DNA of 64,000 bases from Pontibacter pamirensis (lineage in GTDB: Bacteria > Bacteroidota > Bacteroidia > Cytophagales > Hymenobacteraceae), in assembly GCF_010015475.1 (NCBI RefSeq), contig NZ_SSNI01000013.1:88674-152673 (forward strand). The letters are read 5' to 3'. Both the position numbers and the translations under genes were made by a program. The notes beneath the pieces are model-generated. The model was not told the origin of the DNA and searched no databases. It worked only from the letters and a program-made list of their open reading frames with translations. Shown one piece after another: positions 42,579-52,384 of this stretch; position 1 is the stretch's first letter, and each line of letters starts with the position of its first letter.

Positions 42579-45272
42579 TTGCGCCACTTTTTAATTTTTT
42601 TACTGCTGCTGCCTTTCGCCTTGCTTACGCCTTTGCTGGTGGAGGGACAGGTATTGCAGCAAACACCTGTTGCAGGGCAGGATACCACGCTTGCCGCACC
42701 AGATTCTGCAGCCCTCTCCGCACCGGACTCTGTAGCACTCTCCGCTCCGAGCGGGGATATCGCAACAACAATCAAATATGCTGCCAGAGACTCCATCCTA
42801 TTTGACGTAGAGCGAGAGGTGGTATACCTCTACGGTGATGCCAAGATTAACTACGGCACCATGTCGATGGAGGCCGCTTATATTGAAATAGACTACGAAA
42901 CCAATATGCTTACGGCTACCACCCTCACCGACTCAACCGGAAAAGAGGTGGGTGTACCTGTGTTTACAGACGGAGGCGAAACCTACGCAGCTAAACGCAT
43001 TGCCTACAACTATAAAAGCAGGCGGGGGCGCATTTCTGAAGTAGTAACGCAGCAGGGGGAGGGTTATATACATGCGGAGGTGGTAAAAAGAAACGAAAAT
43101 AACGAGTTCTTCGGGTTACATTCCCGCTATACCACCTGTAACCTGGAGCACCCGCACTTTTACATCGGCTCCCAAAAATTCAAAGTGATTCCGAACGACA
43201 AGGTGATGTCGGGTCCGTTTAACCTCGTTATTGGGGATATACCAACGCCACTGGGCTTTCTGTTCGGCCTCTTCCCAACCCCTAAGACGCAAAAAAGGTC
43301 GTCGGGTATACAGGTGCCCAGTTTCGGGGAAAACACGCGGGGCTTTTACCTGCAGGACCTTGGCTACTACTTTGCCTGGAACGACTACATCGGTACGCTG
43401 GTACAGGCAGACATTTACTCGCTGGGCGGGTATAACGTAGATACCAAAACAGATTATGTAAAGCGCTACAGCTACAGAGGGTCGTTCGGCTTTGACTACA
43501 ATTATTTAAAGAACGACGAGGCGGACATAGCCTACAGGGCCAGGTCAACAAATGACAATGTCCTGCCGGAGTCACAACGCACTTTCTGGATAAACTGGTC
43601 GCACACGCCGGTGCAGAAGCCTGGCCGCGGCCGTTTCTCAGCCAATGTGCGGGCAGGTAGCCAGTTGCACCAGCGCGTAAACTATACTAATACGGCCAAT
43701 TACCTGTCGCCATCATTCAACTCTTCTATATCGTACCAGAAGACGATCCCGAACTCACCGTTCAGCTATACTATAAACGCGCGCCAAGACCAGAACACCA
43801 CCACCGGCAGGATGAATTTCGTGCTTCCTGACCTGAGTTTGAGTATGACGACGGTAACCCTTTACGAACTTTTCAGTGATGCGCCCTCTACCGGTGCCTG
43901 GTACGAAAACTTCACGATTGGCTATAACGTGCGGGCCCGTAACGAAATCTCAAACTTTCTTCCTGCACGCTCTTTTCCAGGGCTGAGCAGCAATAGATTA
44001 ATTGGCGAAACAGTAGCTGACACTATTCCCTTAAACTTTAACAACCTGCAGGAACTCTGGGAAAACGGCAGAAGGGAAGCCAACCACAATTTGAGCATCG
44101 GCCTTGGCAACTATAAAGTTTTCCGCTTCTTTAACTTTTCACCGAGTGTAAGCTATGGCGAGACATGGCTTGACGAGAAGTACACGTTCAGCTTTGACCC
44201 GGATGCTCAGAGAGTAGATATTGACACCACAAACTTTGGCCGGGTGTATCAGTATGCCGCAGGCGCCTCGCTCAATACCACTATTTACGGTACCGCCTAT
44301 ATCAAAGGAAAACGCGTGGAAGCTATCCGCCACCTTATCAGGCCAAGTATCAGCTACAACTACCGCCCTGACTTTGGCGATGCCCGCTTTGGCTTCTATC
44401 AGGATGTATTAGTCGGGGCAGAACCAACGACTAACCTGCCGCTGTACCAAACACTGCCGCGTTTTAGAACCGGGGTGCCAGGCTCCTCCCTCAGCAGTGC
44501 GATGGGTTTTTCCATAGACAACAACATCGAGATGAAGGTGCGCTCCAAAACGGATACCGCAGAGACCAAGTTCGAAAAGGTGACACTCATTAACAACCTG
44601 AGACTAAGCTCCGGCTACGACTTTGCGGCAGACTCTTTTAAACTTGCCCCTATCCGCCTCACGATGAACACCCGCCTCTTTAAACTGGTGGATGTTACCC
44701 TAGCCTCAAGCTTTGACCCTTACAGAATTAACACCAATAATGCAGGTGTTTCCAGAAGAGTAGACGAATATTACTTCGACATTACAAAGCTCCGGTTGGC
44801 AAGGGTAACCACTGCAAACCTGAACCTGCGCACCAACCTGAACCCGACAGCAAGAAAAACGGAGACTACCTCTCCTACTAACCTGCCCGCCCTGCAGCAG
44901 GACATAGACCCTTTGCTGCCTAGCTATATTGATTTTAAAATTCCATGGACACTGGCACTGGATTATACGTTGTCTTACAACCGTGGCCTTACCAACATTG
45001 TAGACATCAGACAGACCTTTGGCATGAATGGCACCCTGGGCTTAACGGAGATGTGGCAGCTATCTTATAATGCTCAATACGACTTCGTAAACAATAACAT
45101 TGCGCACGCCAATATAAACATCCACCGCGACCTGCACTGCTGGGACATGAGCATCGGCTGGGTTCCTTTCGGAATCATGCGGGGCTACAACATCACTATT
45201 AACGCCCGCTCAGCGCTCCTGCGCGACCTGAAGCTTACAAAGAGAAGCAGAGGCTCCGGGCTCTACAGATAA
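42579..45272 (+). CDS. lptD: LPS-assembly protein LptD homologue, TTG start
   Basis: 897 residues from the TTG at 42579, the only in-frame start that gives a normal signal peptide ([23 protein letters not shown]) and lies after the -7 box. An OstA/LptD-N like part follows ([41 protein letters not shown]). The large C-terminal barrel starts near residue 215 ([48 protein letters not shown]) and ends [24 protein letters not shown], the usual Bacteroidota ending. It inserts LPS into the outer membrane. It is divergent from the amidase/MlaD pair over about 70 bp. Confidence 0.9.
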   Translation: MRHFLIFLLLLPFALLTPLLVEGQVLQQTPVAGQDTTLAAPDSAALSAPDSVALSAPSGDIATTIKYAARDSILFDVEREVVYLYGDAKINYGTMSMEAAYIEIDYETNMLTATTLTDSTGKEVGVPVFTDGGETYAAKRIAYNYKSRRGRISEVVTQQGEGYIHAEVVKRNENNEFFGLHSRYTTCNLEHPHFYIGSQKFKVIPNDKVMSGPFNLVIGDIPTPLGFLFGLFPTPKTQKRSSGIQVPSFGENTRGFYLQDLGYYFAWNDYIGTLVQADIYSLGGYNVDTKTDYVKRYSYRGSFGFDYNYLKNDEADIAYRARSTNDNVLPESQRTFWINWSHTPVQKPGRGRFSANVRAGSQLHQRVNYTNTANYLSPSFNSSISYQKTIPNSPFSYTINARQDQNTTTGRMNFVLPDLSLSMTTVTLYELFSDAPSTGAWYENFTIGYNVRARNEISNFLPARSFPGLSSNRLIGETVADTIPLNFNNLQELWENGRREANHNLSIGLGNYKVFRFFNFSPSVSYGETWLDEKYTFSFDPDAQRVDIDTTNFGRVYQYAAGASLNTTIYGTAYIKGKRVEAIRHLIRPSISYNYRPDFGDARFGFYQDVLVGAEPTTNLPLYQTLPRFRTGVPGSSLSSAMGFSIDNNIEMKVRSKTDTAETKFEKVTLINNLRLSSGYDFAADSFKLAPIRLTMNTRLFKLVDVTLASSFDPYRINTNNAGVSRRVDEYYFDITKLRLARVTTANLNLRTNLNPTARKTETTSPTNLPALQQDIDPLLPSYIDFKIPWTLALDYTLSYNRGLTNIVDIRQTFGMNGTLGLTEMWQLSYNAQYDFVNNNIAHANINIHRDLHCWDMSIGWVPFGIMRGYNITINARSALLRDLKLTKRSRGSGLYR

Positions 45273-45281
45273 GAATGCAAG

Positions 45282-45310
45282 ACAGCCACCCCAAAAGTGG
45301 CTGTTTTTGT
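45282..45310 (+). terminator. Terminator of lptD
   Basis: ACAGCCAC / GTGGCTGT stem (45282-45289 and 45297-45304) with a T-rich tail, 10 bp after the stop. Confidence 0.75.
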
Positions 45311-45351
45311 TTTTAGATTTTATAGCTTTACAGCCTAAACCTGTATCAACT

Positions 45352-46170
45352 ATGTCTGTTCATAAAAGCGACGTAAAGAAAATAACTACGCACCAGCTGC
45401 AGAACATGAAGGAACGCGGCGAAAAGATATCGATGCTCACCGCGTATGATTTCTCGATGGCGACCATCCTGGATGCTGCCGGCACAGATGTGCTGCTGGT
45501 GGGCGACTCTGCCTCTAACGTGATGGCAGGCCACGAAACAACACTGCCCATTACGCTGGATCAGATGATATACCATGCTTCCTCTGTAGTGCGGGGCGTT
45601 AGCAGGGCTTTTGTGGTGGTAGATCTGCCGTTTGGATCTTACCAGGGCAACTCCTCCGAGGCATTGCGTTCCGCTATCCGCATTATGAAAGAGTCCGGGG
45701 CGCACGGTATAAAGCTGGAAGGCGGTGCCGAAATAAAGGAGTCGGTTACCCGCATTCTGAGTGCAGGCGTGCCGGTGATGGGCCATCTGGGGCTCACGCC
45801 GCAGTCTATCTACAAATTCGGCACTTATACCGTACGCGCCAAGGAAGACGCGGAGGCACAGAAGCTTATGGAGGATGCACAGCTGCTGCAGGAACTGGGT
45901 TGCTTTGCCATTGTACTGGAGAAAATACCTTCGGAACTGGCCAAGCGCGTGGCGGAGACGCTGACAATCCCAATCATAGGCATTGGTGCCGGGCCAAATG
46001 TGGACGGGCAGGTACTGGTAGTGCACGACATGTTGGGCATCAACAAAGAATTTAAACCCCGCTTCCTGCGCCGCTACGCCGACCTGCACACCATTATGAC
46101 AGATGCTGTGATCAACTACATCAAAGACGTGAAGAGCCTGGACTTTCCGAACGAGAAGGAAGCGTATTAA
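45352..46170 (+). CDS. panB: Ketopantoate hydroxymethyltransferase
   Basis: 272 residues from the ATG at 45352; the frame is open upstream but that part is terminator DNA of lptD. It makes ketopantoate for CoA synthesis. Motifs: [36 protein letters not shown], then [33 protein letters not shown], and [36 protein letters not shown] with the Glu of the active site. A fragment of low-complexity sequence (GTTAAAGAGTTAGAGAGTTA) follows the stop. Confidence 0.95.
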   Translation: MSVHKSDVKKITTHQLQNMKERGEKISMLTAYDFSMATILDAAGTDVLLVGDSASNVMAGHETTLPITLDQMIYHASSVVRGVSRAFVVVDLPFGSYQGNSSEALRSAIRIMKESGAHGIKLEGGAEIKESVTRILSAGVPVMGHLGLTPQSIYKFGTYTVRAKEDAEAQKLMEDAQLLQELGCFAIVLEKIPSELAKRVAETLTIPIIGIGAGPNVDGQVLVVHDMLGINKEFKPRFLRRYADLHTIMTDAVINYIKDVKSLDFPNEKEAY

Positions 46171-46244
46171 GTTAAAGAGTTAGAGAGTTATTTCATTGAA
46201 ATCAGGACTGCTCTTTCTTAACGTTTGGTCTGCCCTGCCCCATC

Positions 46245-46922
46245 ATGATGCTGGAAATTTTATATGAGGATAACCATGTGCTGGCGGTGAACAAACCTGC
46301 AGGGCTGCTGGTGCACGGTGATGAGACAGGCGACACCACGCTGGCTGACCTGGCCAAGGAATATATAAGAGAGAAGTATAACAAGCCGGGCAATGTATTT
46401 ATAGGCGTGGTGCACCGCCTCGACCGACCCGTAAGCGGCGTGATACTGCTGGCCAAAACCTCAAAAGCCCTGGCCCGCCTCAATGAACTCTTCAGGAGCA
46501 AGAAAACAAAAAAAACATACTGGGCCGTGGTGCAGAACAGGCCGGCACAGGAAGAGGGAACACTGGTGCACTGGCTTGTAAAAGACAGCGCTAAAAACAT
46601 CACGAAGGCTTACGCCAAGGAAAACAAAAGCGGACAGCGCTCCGAACTGAACTATAAGCTCCTGAGTGCGCAGCAGAACAAGTATCTGCTGGAGGTAAAC
46701 CCCATCACAGGAAGGTCGCACCAGATACGGGTGCAACTTGCTTCCATGCGCTGCCCTATTCTGGGTGACCTTAAGTATGGGGCTCCGCAGCCCTTGCCAG
46801 ATAAGAGTATCGCCCTACATGCGCGCCAGTTGCAGTTTGAACATCCTACGCTCAAAACACCTGTAACAGTAAGTGCTCTGCCGCCACAGAATGCCACCTG
46901 GGCACCTTTCCGGCAACTGTAG
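46245..46922 (+). CDS. RluA-family pseudouridine synthase
   Basis: 225 residues. The catalytic Asp is in HRLDRPVSGVILLAKTSKAL (residues about 58-77). Also typical are LYEDNHVLAVNKPAGLLVHGD near the start and NPITGRSHQIRVQLASMRCPILGDLKYG. There is no N-terminal S4 domain, so it belongs to the short members acting on rRNA or tRNA. The exact uridine target is not predictable. Confidence 0.9.
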   Translation: MMLEILYEDNHVLAVNKPAGLLVHGDETGDTTLADLAKEYIREKYNKPGNVFIGVVHRLDRPVSGVILLAKTSKALARLNELFRSKKTKKTYWAVVQNRPAQEEGTLVHWLVKDSAKNITKAYAKENKSGQRSELNYKLLSAQQNKYLLEVNPITGRSHQIRVQLASMRCPILGDLKYGAPQPLPDKSIALHARQLQFEHPTLKTPVTVSALPPQNATWAPFRQL

Positions 46923-46999
46923 ACAATATTAAAAAATGATTTTAATCATTTTTCTGAACTTTTACCCCCTCTTCTCTATTTTACATTCGATTCGTGTTG

Positions 47000-47007
47000 T
47001 AAATTTG
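47000..47007 (+). promoter_or_regulatory. -7 box of the desaturase gene
   Basis: TAAATTTG, an exact TAnnTTTG match, 72 bp before the ATG at 47080. The segment up to about 47075 is AT-rich. Confidence 0.5.
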
Positions 47008-47079
47008 CAAAAGTGCATGGCCCGGTTATGGCAACCAGCCTTACAGCAGACTTAAATAATCATCATTATTCATAAATTA

Positions 47080-47859
47080 ATGGCCGTACTCATTTTCCTA
47101 GTAGTGCACTGGTATCTGTCGCTTTTCGCGCAGACTTTTTACCTGCACCGTTATGCCGCTCACAAAATGTTCACGATGAACCCGTTTTGGGAGAAGGCTT
47201 TTTACCTGCTGACTTACCTGGCGCAGGGCTCGTCTTTCCTTTCGCCGCGTGCTTATGCTATTTTGCACCGCATGCACCACGCTTTCTCTGACACGGAGCG
47301 CGACCCACACTCACCGCATTTCTCTAACAATGCGTTCACGATGATGTGGAAGACAAAAGAAATTTATAACAACGTACTGCATAACCGTGTGGAGGCAGAG
47401 CGTCGCTTTGAAGGCGATTACCCGGTATGGCCTGCACTAGAAAAAGTAGGCGACTCATACTACTCCAGAATAGGATGGGGCGTGTTTTACGTGTTGTTTT
47501 ATATTGCCTTCGCGACACAATGGTGGATGTTCCTGCTGCTGCCCATCCACTTCCTGATGGGGCCTATACACGGTGCTATTGTAAACTGGAGCGGCCACAA
47601 GTATGGCTATCAGAACTTCGACAACAACGATAAATCAAGAAATTCGCTTTTCTTCGACTTCCTGACAGGCGGTGAACTGTTCCAGAACAACCACCACAAG
47701 CTGCCTAACCGCGTGAACTTCGGCGTGAAGTGGTGGGAAGTAGACCCAACCTGGCCAATTATCTGGACACTGAACAAGCTCCACGTCATCAAACTGAAAC
47801 CAGCAAAGGTGAAAGCAGCAACAAGAGCAAAAAGCAAAGACCGCAGCTTAACTGTATAA
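47080..47859 (+). CDS. Acyl-CoA/fatty acid desaturase
   Basis: 259 residues with four predicted membrane segments. The three histidine boxes of membrane di-iron desaturases are HRYAAH (near residue 24), HRMHHAF (near 64) and FQNNHHKLP (near 207). Also GAIVNWSGHKYGYQNF. It introduces a double bond into acyl chains, needed for membrane fluidity. It is smaller than eukaryotic SCD but normal for bacteria. Terminator directly after. Confidence 0.9.
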   Translation: MAVLIFLVVHWYLSLFAQTFYLHRYAAHKMFTMNPFWEKAFYLLTYLAQGSSFLSPRAYAILHRMHHAFSDTERDPHSPHFSNNAFTMMWKTKEIYNNVLHNRVEAERRFEGDYPVWPALEKVGDSYYSRIGWGVFYVLFYIAFATQWWMFLLLPIHFLMGPIHGAIVNWSGHKYGYQNFDNNDKSRNSLFFDFLTGGELFQNNHHKLPNRVNFGVKWWEVDPTWPIIWTLNKLHVIKLKPAKVKAATRAKSKDRSLTV

Positions 47860-47863
47860 ATTA

Positions 47864-47896
47864 AGAAGCCCTCCTGCAACGGAGGGCTTCTTTTGT
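47864..47896 (+). terminator. Terminator of the desaturase gene
   Basis: Perfect 11-bp arms (47864-47874 and 47881-47891), loop of six, T run after. Confidence 0.82.
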
Positions 47897-48020
47897 GTAG
47901 GAGCAGGTGGTTTGTGAGTTTAAAGTAAAAGCTTCGCTACTGATGCTACGCAACTGAAATTCTGGCGCATACGCCGCACTAAATTCAGATAAGTTTGTAA
48001 TTATTAACATATAAATTCTT

Positions 48021-48028
48021 ACCTTTGC
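48021..48028 (+). promoter_or_regulatory. -7 box of the rpsP operon
   Basis: TACCTTTG, exact match; a TTTG at 47994-47997 is 23 bp upstream, slightly longer than ideal. The start codon of rpsP is 51 bp downstream. Confidence 0.6.
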
Positions 48029-48079
48029 GGTTCTAAAAACTGGCGGACGGGATCCGCCGACATAAATTTTATATACAAA

Positions 48080-48634
48080 ATGGCAGTAAAAATCAGACTG
48101 GCCCGCAGAGGCCGCAAAAAATCAGCTATCTATGATATTGTAGTAGCAGATGCAAGATCACCACGTGATGGTAAGTTCATTGAGAAACTGGGTACTTACA
48201 ACCCGAACACTAACCCTGCGTCTATTGACTTCAGCGAAGACAAGGCGTTTCAGTGGTTAATGAACGGTGCACAGCCTACTGACACTGTAAAGGCAATGCT
48301 TTCTTACACTGGCGTACTTTACAGAAGACACCTGCAAATTGGTGTTATCAAAGGTGCTATTTCTCAGGATACTGCTGATTCTCGTCTGGCAGAGTGGAAA
48401 GAAGCGAAGCAATCTAAAATTGAGGACAAGCGCCAGACTGTTGGTTCTGCTAAAGAGGCTGCCAAAAAAGCTGCTTTTGATGCTGAAACAAAAGTGAAAG
48501 AAGCGCGTGCCGAGGCTATCCGTCAGCGTGAGGCTGAGAAAGCGGCTGCCAACGCTCCTGCTCCTGCTGCAGAAGAAGAAGCTCCGGAGGCACCTGCTGC
48601 CGAAGGCGAAGCTACTCCGGAAGAGCAAGCATAA
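48080..48634 (+). CDS. rpsP: 30S ribosomal protein S16, extended
   Basis: 184 residues. The first ~80 are the S16 core ([41 protein letters not shown]), which is about the whole length in most bacteria. The rest is a basic helical part ([12 protein letters not shown] through [15 protein letters not shown]) and then an Ala/Glu/Pro-rich acidic tail. Extensions of this kind occur in Bacteroidota, though their role is unknown. First gene of the rpsP-rimM-trmD block, highly expressed by codon use. Confidence 0.95.
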   Translation: MAVKIRLARRGRKKSAIYDIVVADARSPRDGKFIEKLGTYNPNTNPASIDFSEDKAFQWLMNGAQPTDTVKAMLSYTGVLYRRHLQIGVIKGAISQDTADSRLAEWKEAKQSKIEDKRQTVGSAKEAAKKAAFDAETKVKEARAEAIRQREAEKAAANAPAPAAEEEAPEAPAAEGEATPEEQA

Positions 48635-48645
48635 ATTATACTGCC

Positions 48646-49224
48646 ATGAACATTGATGACTGCTTTCAGTTAGGCTTTATCGTCAAAACCCATGGCACCA
48701 AGGGACAAGTGGTCGCGTTTTTTGATGTAGACTACCCCGAGGATTATGAAGATTTGGAATCAGTTTTCCTTGAGCAAAAGGGAAGACTGATTCCTTTTTT
48801 TATAGACACCATGGAGCCGGTGCAAAAAGGCCGCTTTATCATCCGGTTCGAGGACATCAAAACCATCGAACAGGCCGAAGCGCTGCGCAACACTGCTGTT
48901 TACCTGCCCCTCGATGAGCTGCCGGAACTGGAAGATGATCAATTCTACTTCCATGATGTGATCGGATACCAAGTTGTAGACCAGAACTATGGCCCACTGG
49001 GTATTGTGAAGGAATTTTACGACCTGCCCCAACAGCAGCTAATGGCCATGGAGTACCTGAACCAGGAGATGCTGGTGCCGGTGATTGACGAGGTGTTTCT
49101 GCGCGCAGACCACGAGACAAAGCAACTGCACGTGAACATGCCGGAAGGCCTGCTGGAAGTATATACCCAGCCGGGTGGCCCAGACGAAGCCGACGATAAA
49201 GACGATTCGGAAGAACAACAATAA
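48646..49224 (+). CDS. rimM: Ribosome maturation factor RimM
   Basis: 192 residues. N-terminal part [39 protein letters not shown], then [33 protein letters not shown], then the PRC-barrel [32 protein letters not shown] and [13 protein letters not shown]. It binds S19 during 30S assembly. The stop overlaps the trmD start by one base (TAATG), so translation is coupled. Confidence 0.93.
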   Translation: MNIDDCFQLGFIVKTHGTKGQVVAFFDVDYPEDYEDLESVFLEQKGRLIPFFIDTMEPVQKGRFIIRFEDIKTIEQAEALRNTAVYLPLDELPELEDDQFYFHDVIGYQVVDQNYGPLGIVKEFYDLPQQQLMAMEYLNQEMLVPVIDEVFLRADHETKQLHVNMPEGLLEVYTQPGGPDEADDKDDSEEQQ

Positions 49225-49901
49225 TGCGTTTCGACATCATCAGCTGCCAGCCAGACCTGTTGGACAGCCCCTTCAGCCATTCTATTTTAAAACGTGCGCA
49301 ACAAAAAGGACTTGTGGAAATCCACGTTCATGACCTGCGCAAGTATGCCGTGAACAAACACGGCCAGATAGATGACTATGCCTTTGGAGGAGGTGCGGGC
49401 ATGGTGATGATGATTGAACCAATTGACAAGCTCTTGTCCGAACTAAAGGCGGAGCGGACGTATGATGCCATCATCTATATGACGCCAGACGGACAGACGC
49501 TGAACCAAAGAACCGTAAATCAGTTTTCGCTGCTGCAGAACGTAGTTATTTTGTGTGGCCATTACAAAGGCGTGGATGAGCGCGTGCGGCAACACTTTGT
49601 GACCCACGAAATCAGCATCGGCGATTATGTGCTGTCAGGTGGTGAGTTGGGTGCGGCTGTGCTGGCAGATGCCATTATCCGTATTATACCCGGTGTGCTG
49701 AATGACGAGTCTTCGGCGCTGACGGATTCTTTTCAGGATGGGCTGCTGGCTCCGCCTGTCTATACCCGGCCAGCGGAATATAAAGGCATGCAGGTGCCGG
49801 AGATACTGCTTTCCGGAAACAACCCGAAGATTGAGGAGTGGCGTTTTGAGCAAGCGGTGGAACGCACAAAGCAGCGCCGCCCCGACCTTTTGGACGACTA
49901 A
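49224..49901 (+). CDS. trmD: tRNA (guanine-37-N1)-methyltransferase
   Basis: 225 residues. SPOUT-type knot with characteristic motifs: [72 protein letters not shown] and [16 protein letters not shown], with [23 protein letters not shown] near the end. It methylates G37 of tRNA and prevents frameshifting. Confidence 0.95.
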   Translation: MRFDIISCQPDLLDSPFSHSILKRAQQKGLVEIHVHDLRKYAVNKHGQIDDYAFGGGAGMVMMIEPIDKLLSELKAERTYDAIIYMTPDGQTLNQRTVNQFSLLQNVVILCGHYKGVDERVRQHFVTHEISIGDYVLSGGELGAAVLADAIIRIIPGVLNDESSALTDSFQDGLLAPPVYTRPAEYKGMQVPEILLSGNNPKIEEWRFEQAVERTKQRRPDLLDD

Positions 49902-50021
49902 AGTAGCAAAATAAACACTGCTGCGAGGCTTTTAGAGCTACGAGCCTTACAGTCATAGGGAAAAGGTAGCTAAAAATTATATTTTTTTTCTGCAGATATT
50001 CTTATGTAAGAAATAATTACA

Positions 50022-50029
50022 TATCTTTG
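50022..50029 (+). promoter_or_regulatory. -7 box of rplS
   Basis: TATCTTTG, exact match, 43 bp before the rplS ATG. It gives rplS its own promoter apart from the trmD end. Confidence 0.55.
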
Positions 50030-50071
50030 CAGTCCGAAATTTGAAGAAGATACTTTAAGAACATAGCCATC

Positions 50072-50425
50072 ATGAGCGAATTAATTAAATTTTTTGAGCA
50101 GGAATCTACAGACAAGCGTGCCTCTTTCCCAACCTTCCAGGCGGGCGATACTGTAAACGTACACGTAAGAATCCGTGAGGGTAACAAAGAGCGTATCCAG
50201 CAGTTCCAGGGCGTAGTTATACAGCGTAAGAACGTTAATACTAACGGCGAGACTTTCACTGTAAGAAAAGTATCTAACCAGATCGGATTAGAGCGTATTT
50301 TCCCTTTGCTTTCTCCATCTATTGAGCAAATCGACTTAGTAAGAAGAGGTAAAGTAAGAAGAGCCAGACTGTACTACCTGAGAGGTCTGCAGGGTAAAGC
50401 TGCTCGTATCAAAGAAAGAAGATAA
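50072..50425 (+). CDS. rplS: 50S ribosomal protein L19
   Basis: 117 residues, normal length. Motifs [36 protein letters not shown], then [46 protein letters not shown]. Highly expressed by codon use. Ends the rpsP-rimM-trmD-rplS block, separated from trmD by a 170-bp spacer holding the promoter. Confidence 0.96.
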   Translation: MSELIKFFEQESTDKRASFPTFQAGDTVNVHVRIREGNKERIQQFQGVVIQRKNVNTNGETFTVRKVSNQIGLERIFPLLSPSIEQIDLVRRGKVRRARLYYLRGLQGKAARIKERR

Positions 50426-50462
50426 AAATACCTGTTTTCATAATTACGATAGTTTTAGTGAA

Positions 50463-50495
50463 AGAGGAGCCGACTAACGTCGGCTCCTCTTTTTT
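50463..50495 (+). terminator. Terminator of rplS
   Basis: Perfect 12-bp arms (50463-50474 and 50479-50490), 4-base loop, T6 after. Confidence 0.88.
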
Positions 50496-50584
50496 ATTGC
50501 TATGTGTTTGTTACAGGCTATACCTTTACTTTCCTCTCCGGCACAGGCTGCTTATCTTTGTAGTATCCTAAATCAATAAAGCAA

Positions 50585-51172
50585 ATGATGAGACGCTACA
50601 TAAACCTATACCTGCCCCTGCTCGCACTGCTGCTTTTCTCCTGCCAAACAGACTATGCCGAACTGCCTGCCTACAATGGCAAAAAGCAGCTACAGGCGGT
50701 AATAGAGACACCCGCTGGCAGCAACCACAAGCTGGTGTATAGCCGTAAAAAGAAGGAGTTTGTAAACGATAAGGATGCGGACATGGACCGCGTAATCGAC
50801 TTCCTGCCCTATCCTGCCAACTTCGGCTTTATCCCATCCACAGAAATAGACCGCAACGGCAAAGGTTTGGAAATACTGGTACTTTCAGAACGATTAGAGA
50901 CAGGTGCTGTGGCAGAAGTGGTACCTGTGGGGCTGATACAGCTGGAAACAGCCGGAGAACTGCAGCACATTGTGGTGGCCGTACCGGCAAGGCCCAGCGA
51001 GCGCCGCATTGACGCTACCAACTACGTCGCCCTCAGCAAAGAGTATCCCGCTGTTAAAACCATTTTACAAAACTGGTTCGCCAACTACAACCCCGCCGCC
51101 CGAACAAGCTTCGTATGCTGGCGCGACGAAAAATTTGCAGACAAAGAAATTCAGCGCTGGATGAAATTGTAA
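50585..51172 (+). CDS. Pyrophosphatase-like lipoprotein, probably inactive
   Basis: 195 residues with a lipoprotein signal (INLYLPLLALLLFSC). The mature part has a family I inorganic pyrophosphatase fold: QAVIETPAGSNHKLVYS (EIPA...K), DRVIDFLPYPANFGFIPST, VVPVGLIQLE and HIVVAVPA, with YVALSKEYPAVKTILQNWFANY near the end. By alignment to E. coli PPase, the acidic metal ligands are changed: the DGDPVD loop reads NGKGLE, and the DEAGEDAK loop reads ETAGELQH. Thus Asp65, 67, 70, 97 and 102 and Lys104 are all replaced. Enzyme activity is unlikely, and the protein is anchored outside the cytoplasm. It may bind phosphate-like ligands or proteins. Confidence 0.8.
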   Translation: MMRRYINLYLPLLALLLFSCQTDYAELPAYNGKKQLQAVIETPAGSNHKLVYSRKKKEFVNDKDADMDRVIDFLPYPANFGFIPSTEIDRNGKGLEILVLSERLETGAVAEVVPVGLIQLETAGELQHIVVAVPARPSERRIDATNYVALSKEYPAVKTILQNWFANYNPAARTSFVCWRDEKFADKEIQRWMKL

Positions 51173-51470
51173 GGTATCGAAAGCCTCATCAATGAAACAA
51201 GTCTTCAGCTAGCTGAAGCAGCAGATTCCCCGCCTTGGACTCTAAAGGGGGCCCCTGTACCTCCAGGAGGGGTTAGGGATGGTTTGACCCGGTAATTTAA
51301 GAAACGGAGACAAGGATGTCCCCGACAGTTTGGTTTCGGACATAGATGTCCAAAACAGCATATATCAAGCTTTAGCTACTAGCCAACATGATCCTCCCAA
51401 GATGATAAAATCAGCGCACCCGCTATATTTGCAAGTATAGCGGGTGCACTCCTTTAGACTTGAATAAAAT
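51173..51470. other. Spacer with GC-rich tract and short inverted repeats
   Basis: No gene. At 51243-51285 there is a GC-rich tract (AAGGGGGCCCC ... CCTCCAGGAGGGG ... TTAGGGATGG) unlike the rest, and at 51312-51353 the words GGATGTCC and GGACATAGATGTCC, which can pair with one another. The terminator of the coiled-coil gene is at 51416-51447. Confidence 0.5.
51416..51447 (-). terminator. Terminator of the 51471-52172 gene
   Basis: GCACCCGCTATA / TATAGCGGGTGC arms (51416-51427 and 51436-51447), 8-base loop; 24 bp beyond the stop codon. Confidence 0.78.
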
Positions 51471-52172
51471 TTACTTTATCGCCTTCAGCTTATCTCTTAC
51501 CGCTTCTACCGACTTCTCCATATCCTGCACCTGCTGCCGGCTGACTTCCTGCTGCTTCACATTGTGCTCCACATTCAGCTCCAGCTGTTTCAGTTCCTCG
51601 GCGTTTCGTACCAGTTCAGCCTCAAGGTCCTGCTTCCGCTGCCTGTTTTTATCAATTTGACTCTGGATGCTGTTAGCCTCCTTCACTACCCTATCCTGCT
51701 CCGACTTGGTGGCGCGCAGCACTTCCTCCGCTTCATTTATCTGGCGCAACACATCCTCACGGTACAGCTTGCGGGCAAAGCCGCGCAGAAAGCTTTCGGC
51801 AGCGGCATGCTCCTTTGGTGTGGCATCTTTGTCCACATACGCCACGCCCATATCAAGGGTCCACCAGATATTACTGCCCTGTGCATTGCTGCCAACCAGT
51901 GAAATTACCCGTAACGGAGTGCTCGAAATTGTATCAATAACAGCACCTTCTACTGTTAAAACACCCTTGCTGCTTTTTACTCGTCCAGCTTTTTTGCTCA
52001 GGTAGTCTTTCCAGGCTTTCTCGGTTGTTTTAGTGTCTATATGCACCGAAAGCTGCTGTCCACGCCTGATTACCCCATTTACCTCCTGCTCTTTTTCCAC
52101 AACCTGCACCATTTGTGCCTGGCAAATTCCCGAAATCAGTAAAAACACTACAAGTATAATTCTTCTCATCAA
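51471..52172 (-). CDS. Exported coiled-coil protein of unknown function
   Basis: 233 residues. Signal peptide RRIILVVFLLISGICQAQ. The first half of the mature protein is a beta-rich domain (QQLSVHIDTKTTEKAWKDYLSK, TPLRVISLVGSNAQGSNIWWTLDMGVAYVD). Residues about 140-230 are a coiled coil with heptads of Leu/Ile/Val (LRQINEAEEVLRATKSEQDRVVKEANSIQSQIDKNRQRK). I do not recognise a family. It is likely periplasmic or surface-exposed, perhaps a multimer. Confidence 0.75.
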   Translation of the reverse strand: MMRRIILVVFLLISGICQAQMVQVVEKEQEVNGVIRRGQQLSVHIDTKTTEKAWKDYLSKKAGRVKSSKGVLTVEGAVIDTISSTPLRVISLVGSNAQGSNIWWTLDMGVAYVDKDATPKEHAAAESFLRGFARKLYREDVLRQINEAEEVLRATKSEQDRVVKEANSIQSQIDKNRQRKQDLEAELVRNAEELKQLELNVEHNVKQQEVSRQQVQDMEKSVEAVRDKLKAIK

Positions 52173-52384
52173 CTACGGCTTTATTGTACTATTTATCTTT
52201 AATCCCACCTCTAAAATAAGTAATCAGGTGGAGAAAGTGTGTGTGCATGCGAAATTAATTTCACCTGAAATTGGTTTGGGTTTCTAGGTAGGTACATTAA
52301 CTTTGTAAACTTATGGCTTCCGCAGTCTAAAATGGTTTTGCCCTGCCGCCGAACAAACATACAGCTGTTGTTGTTGGAAACACT

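Noticed and set aside
45346..46089. Long reverse frame inside panB
   Set aside because: Opposite-strand shadow of a clear panB gene; His/Gln-rich composition is typical of such shadows.
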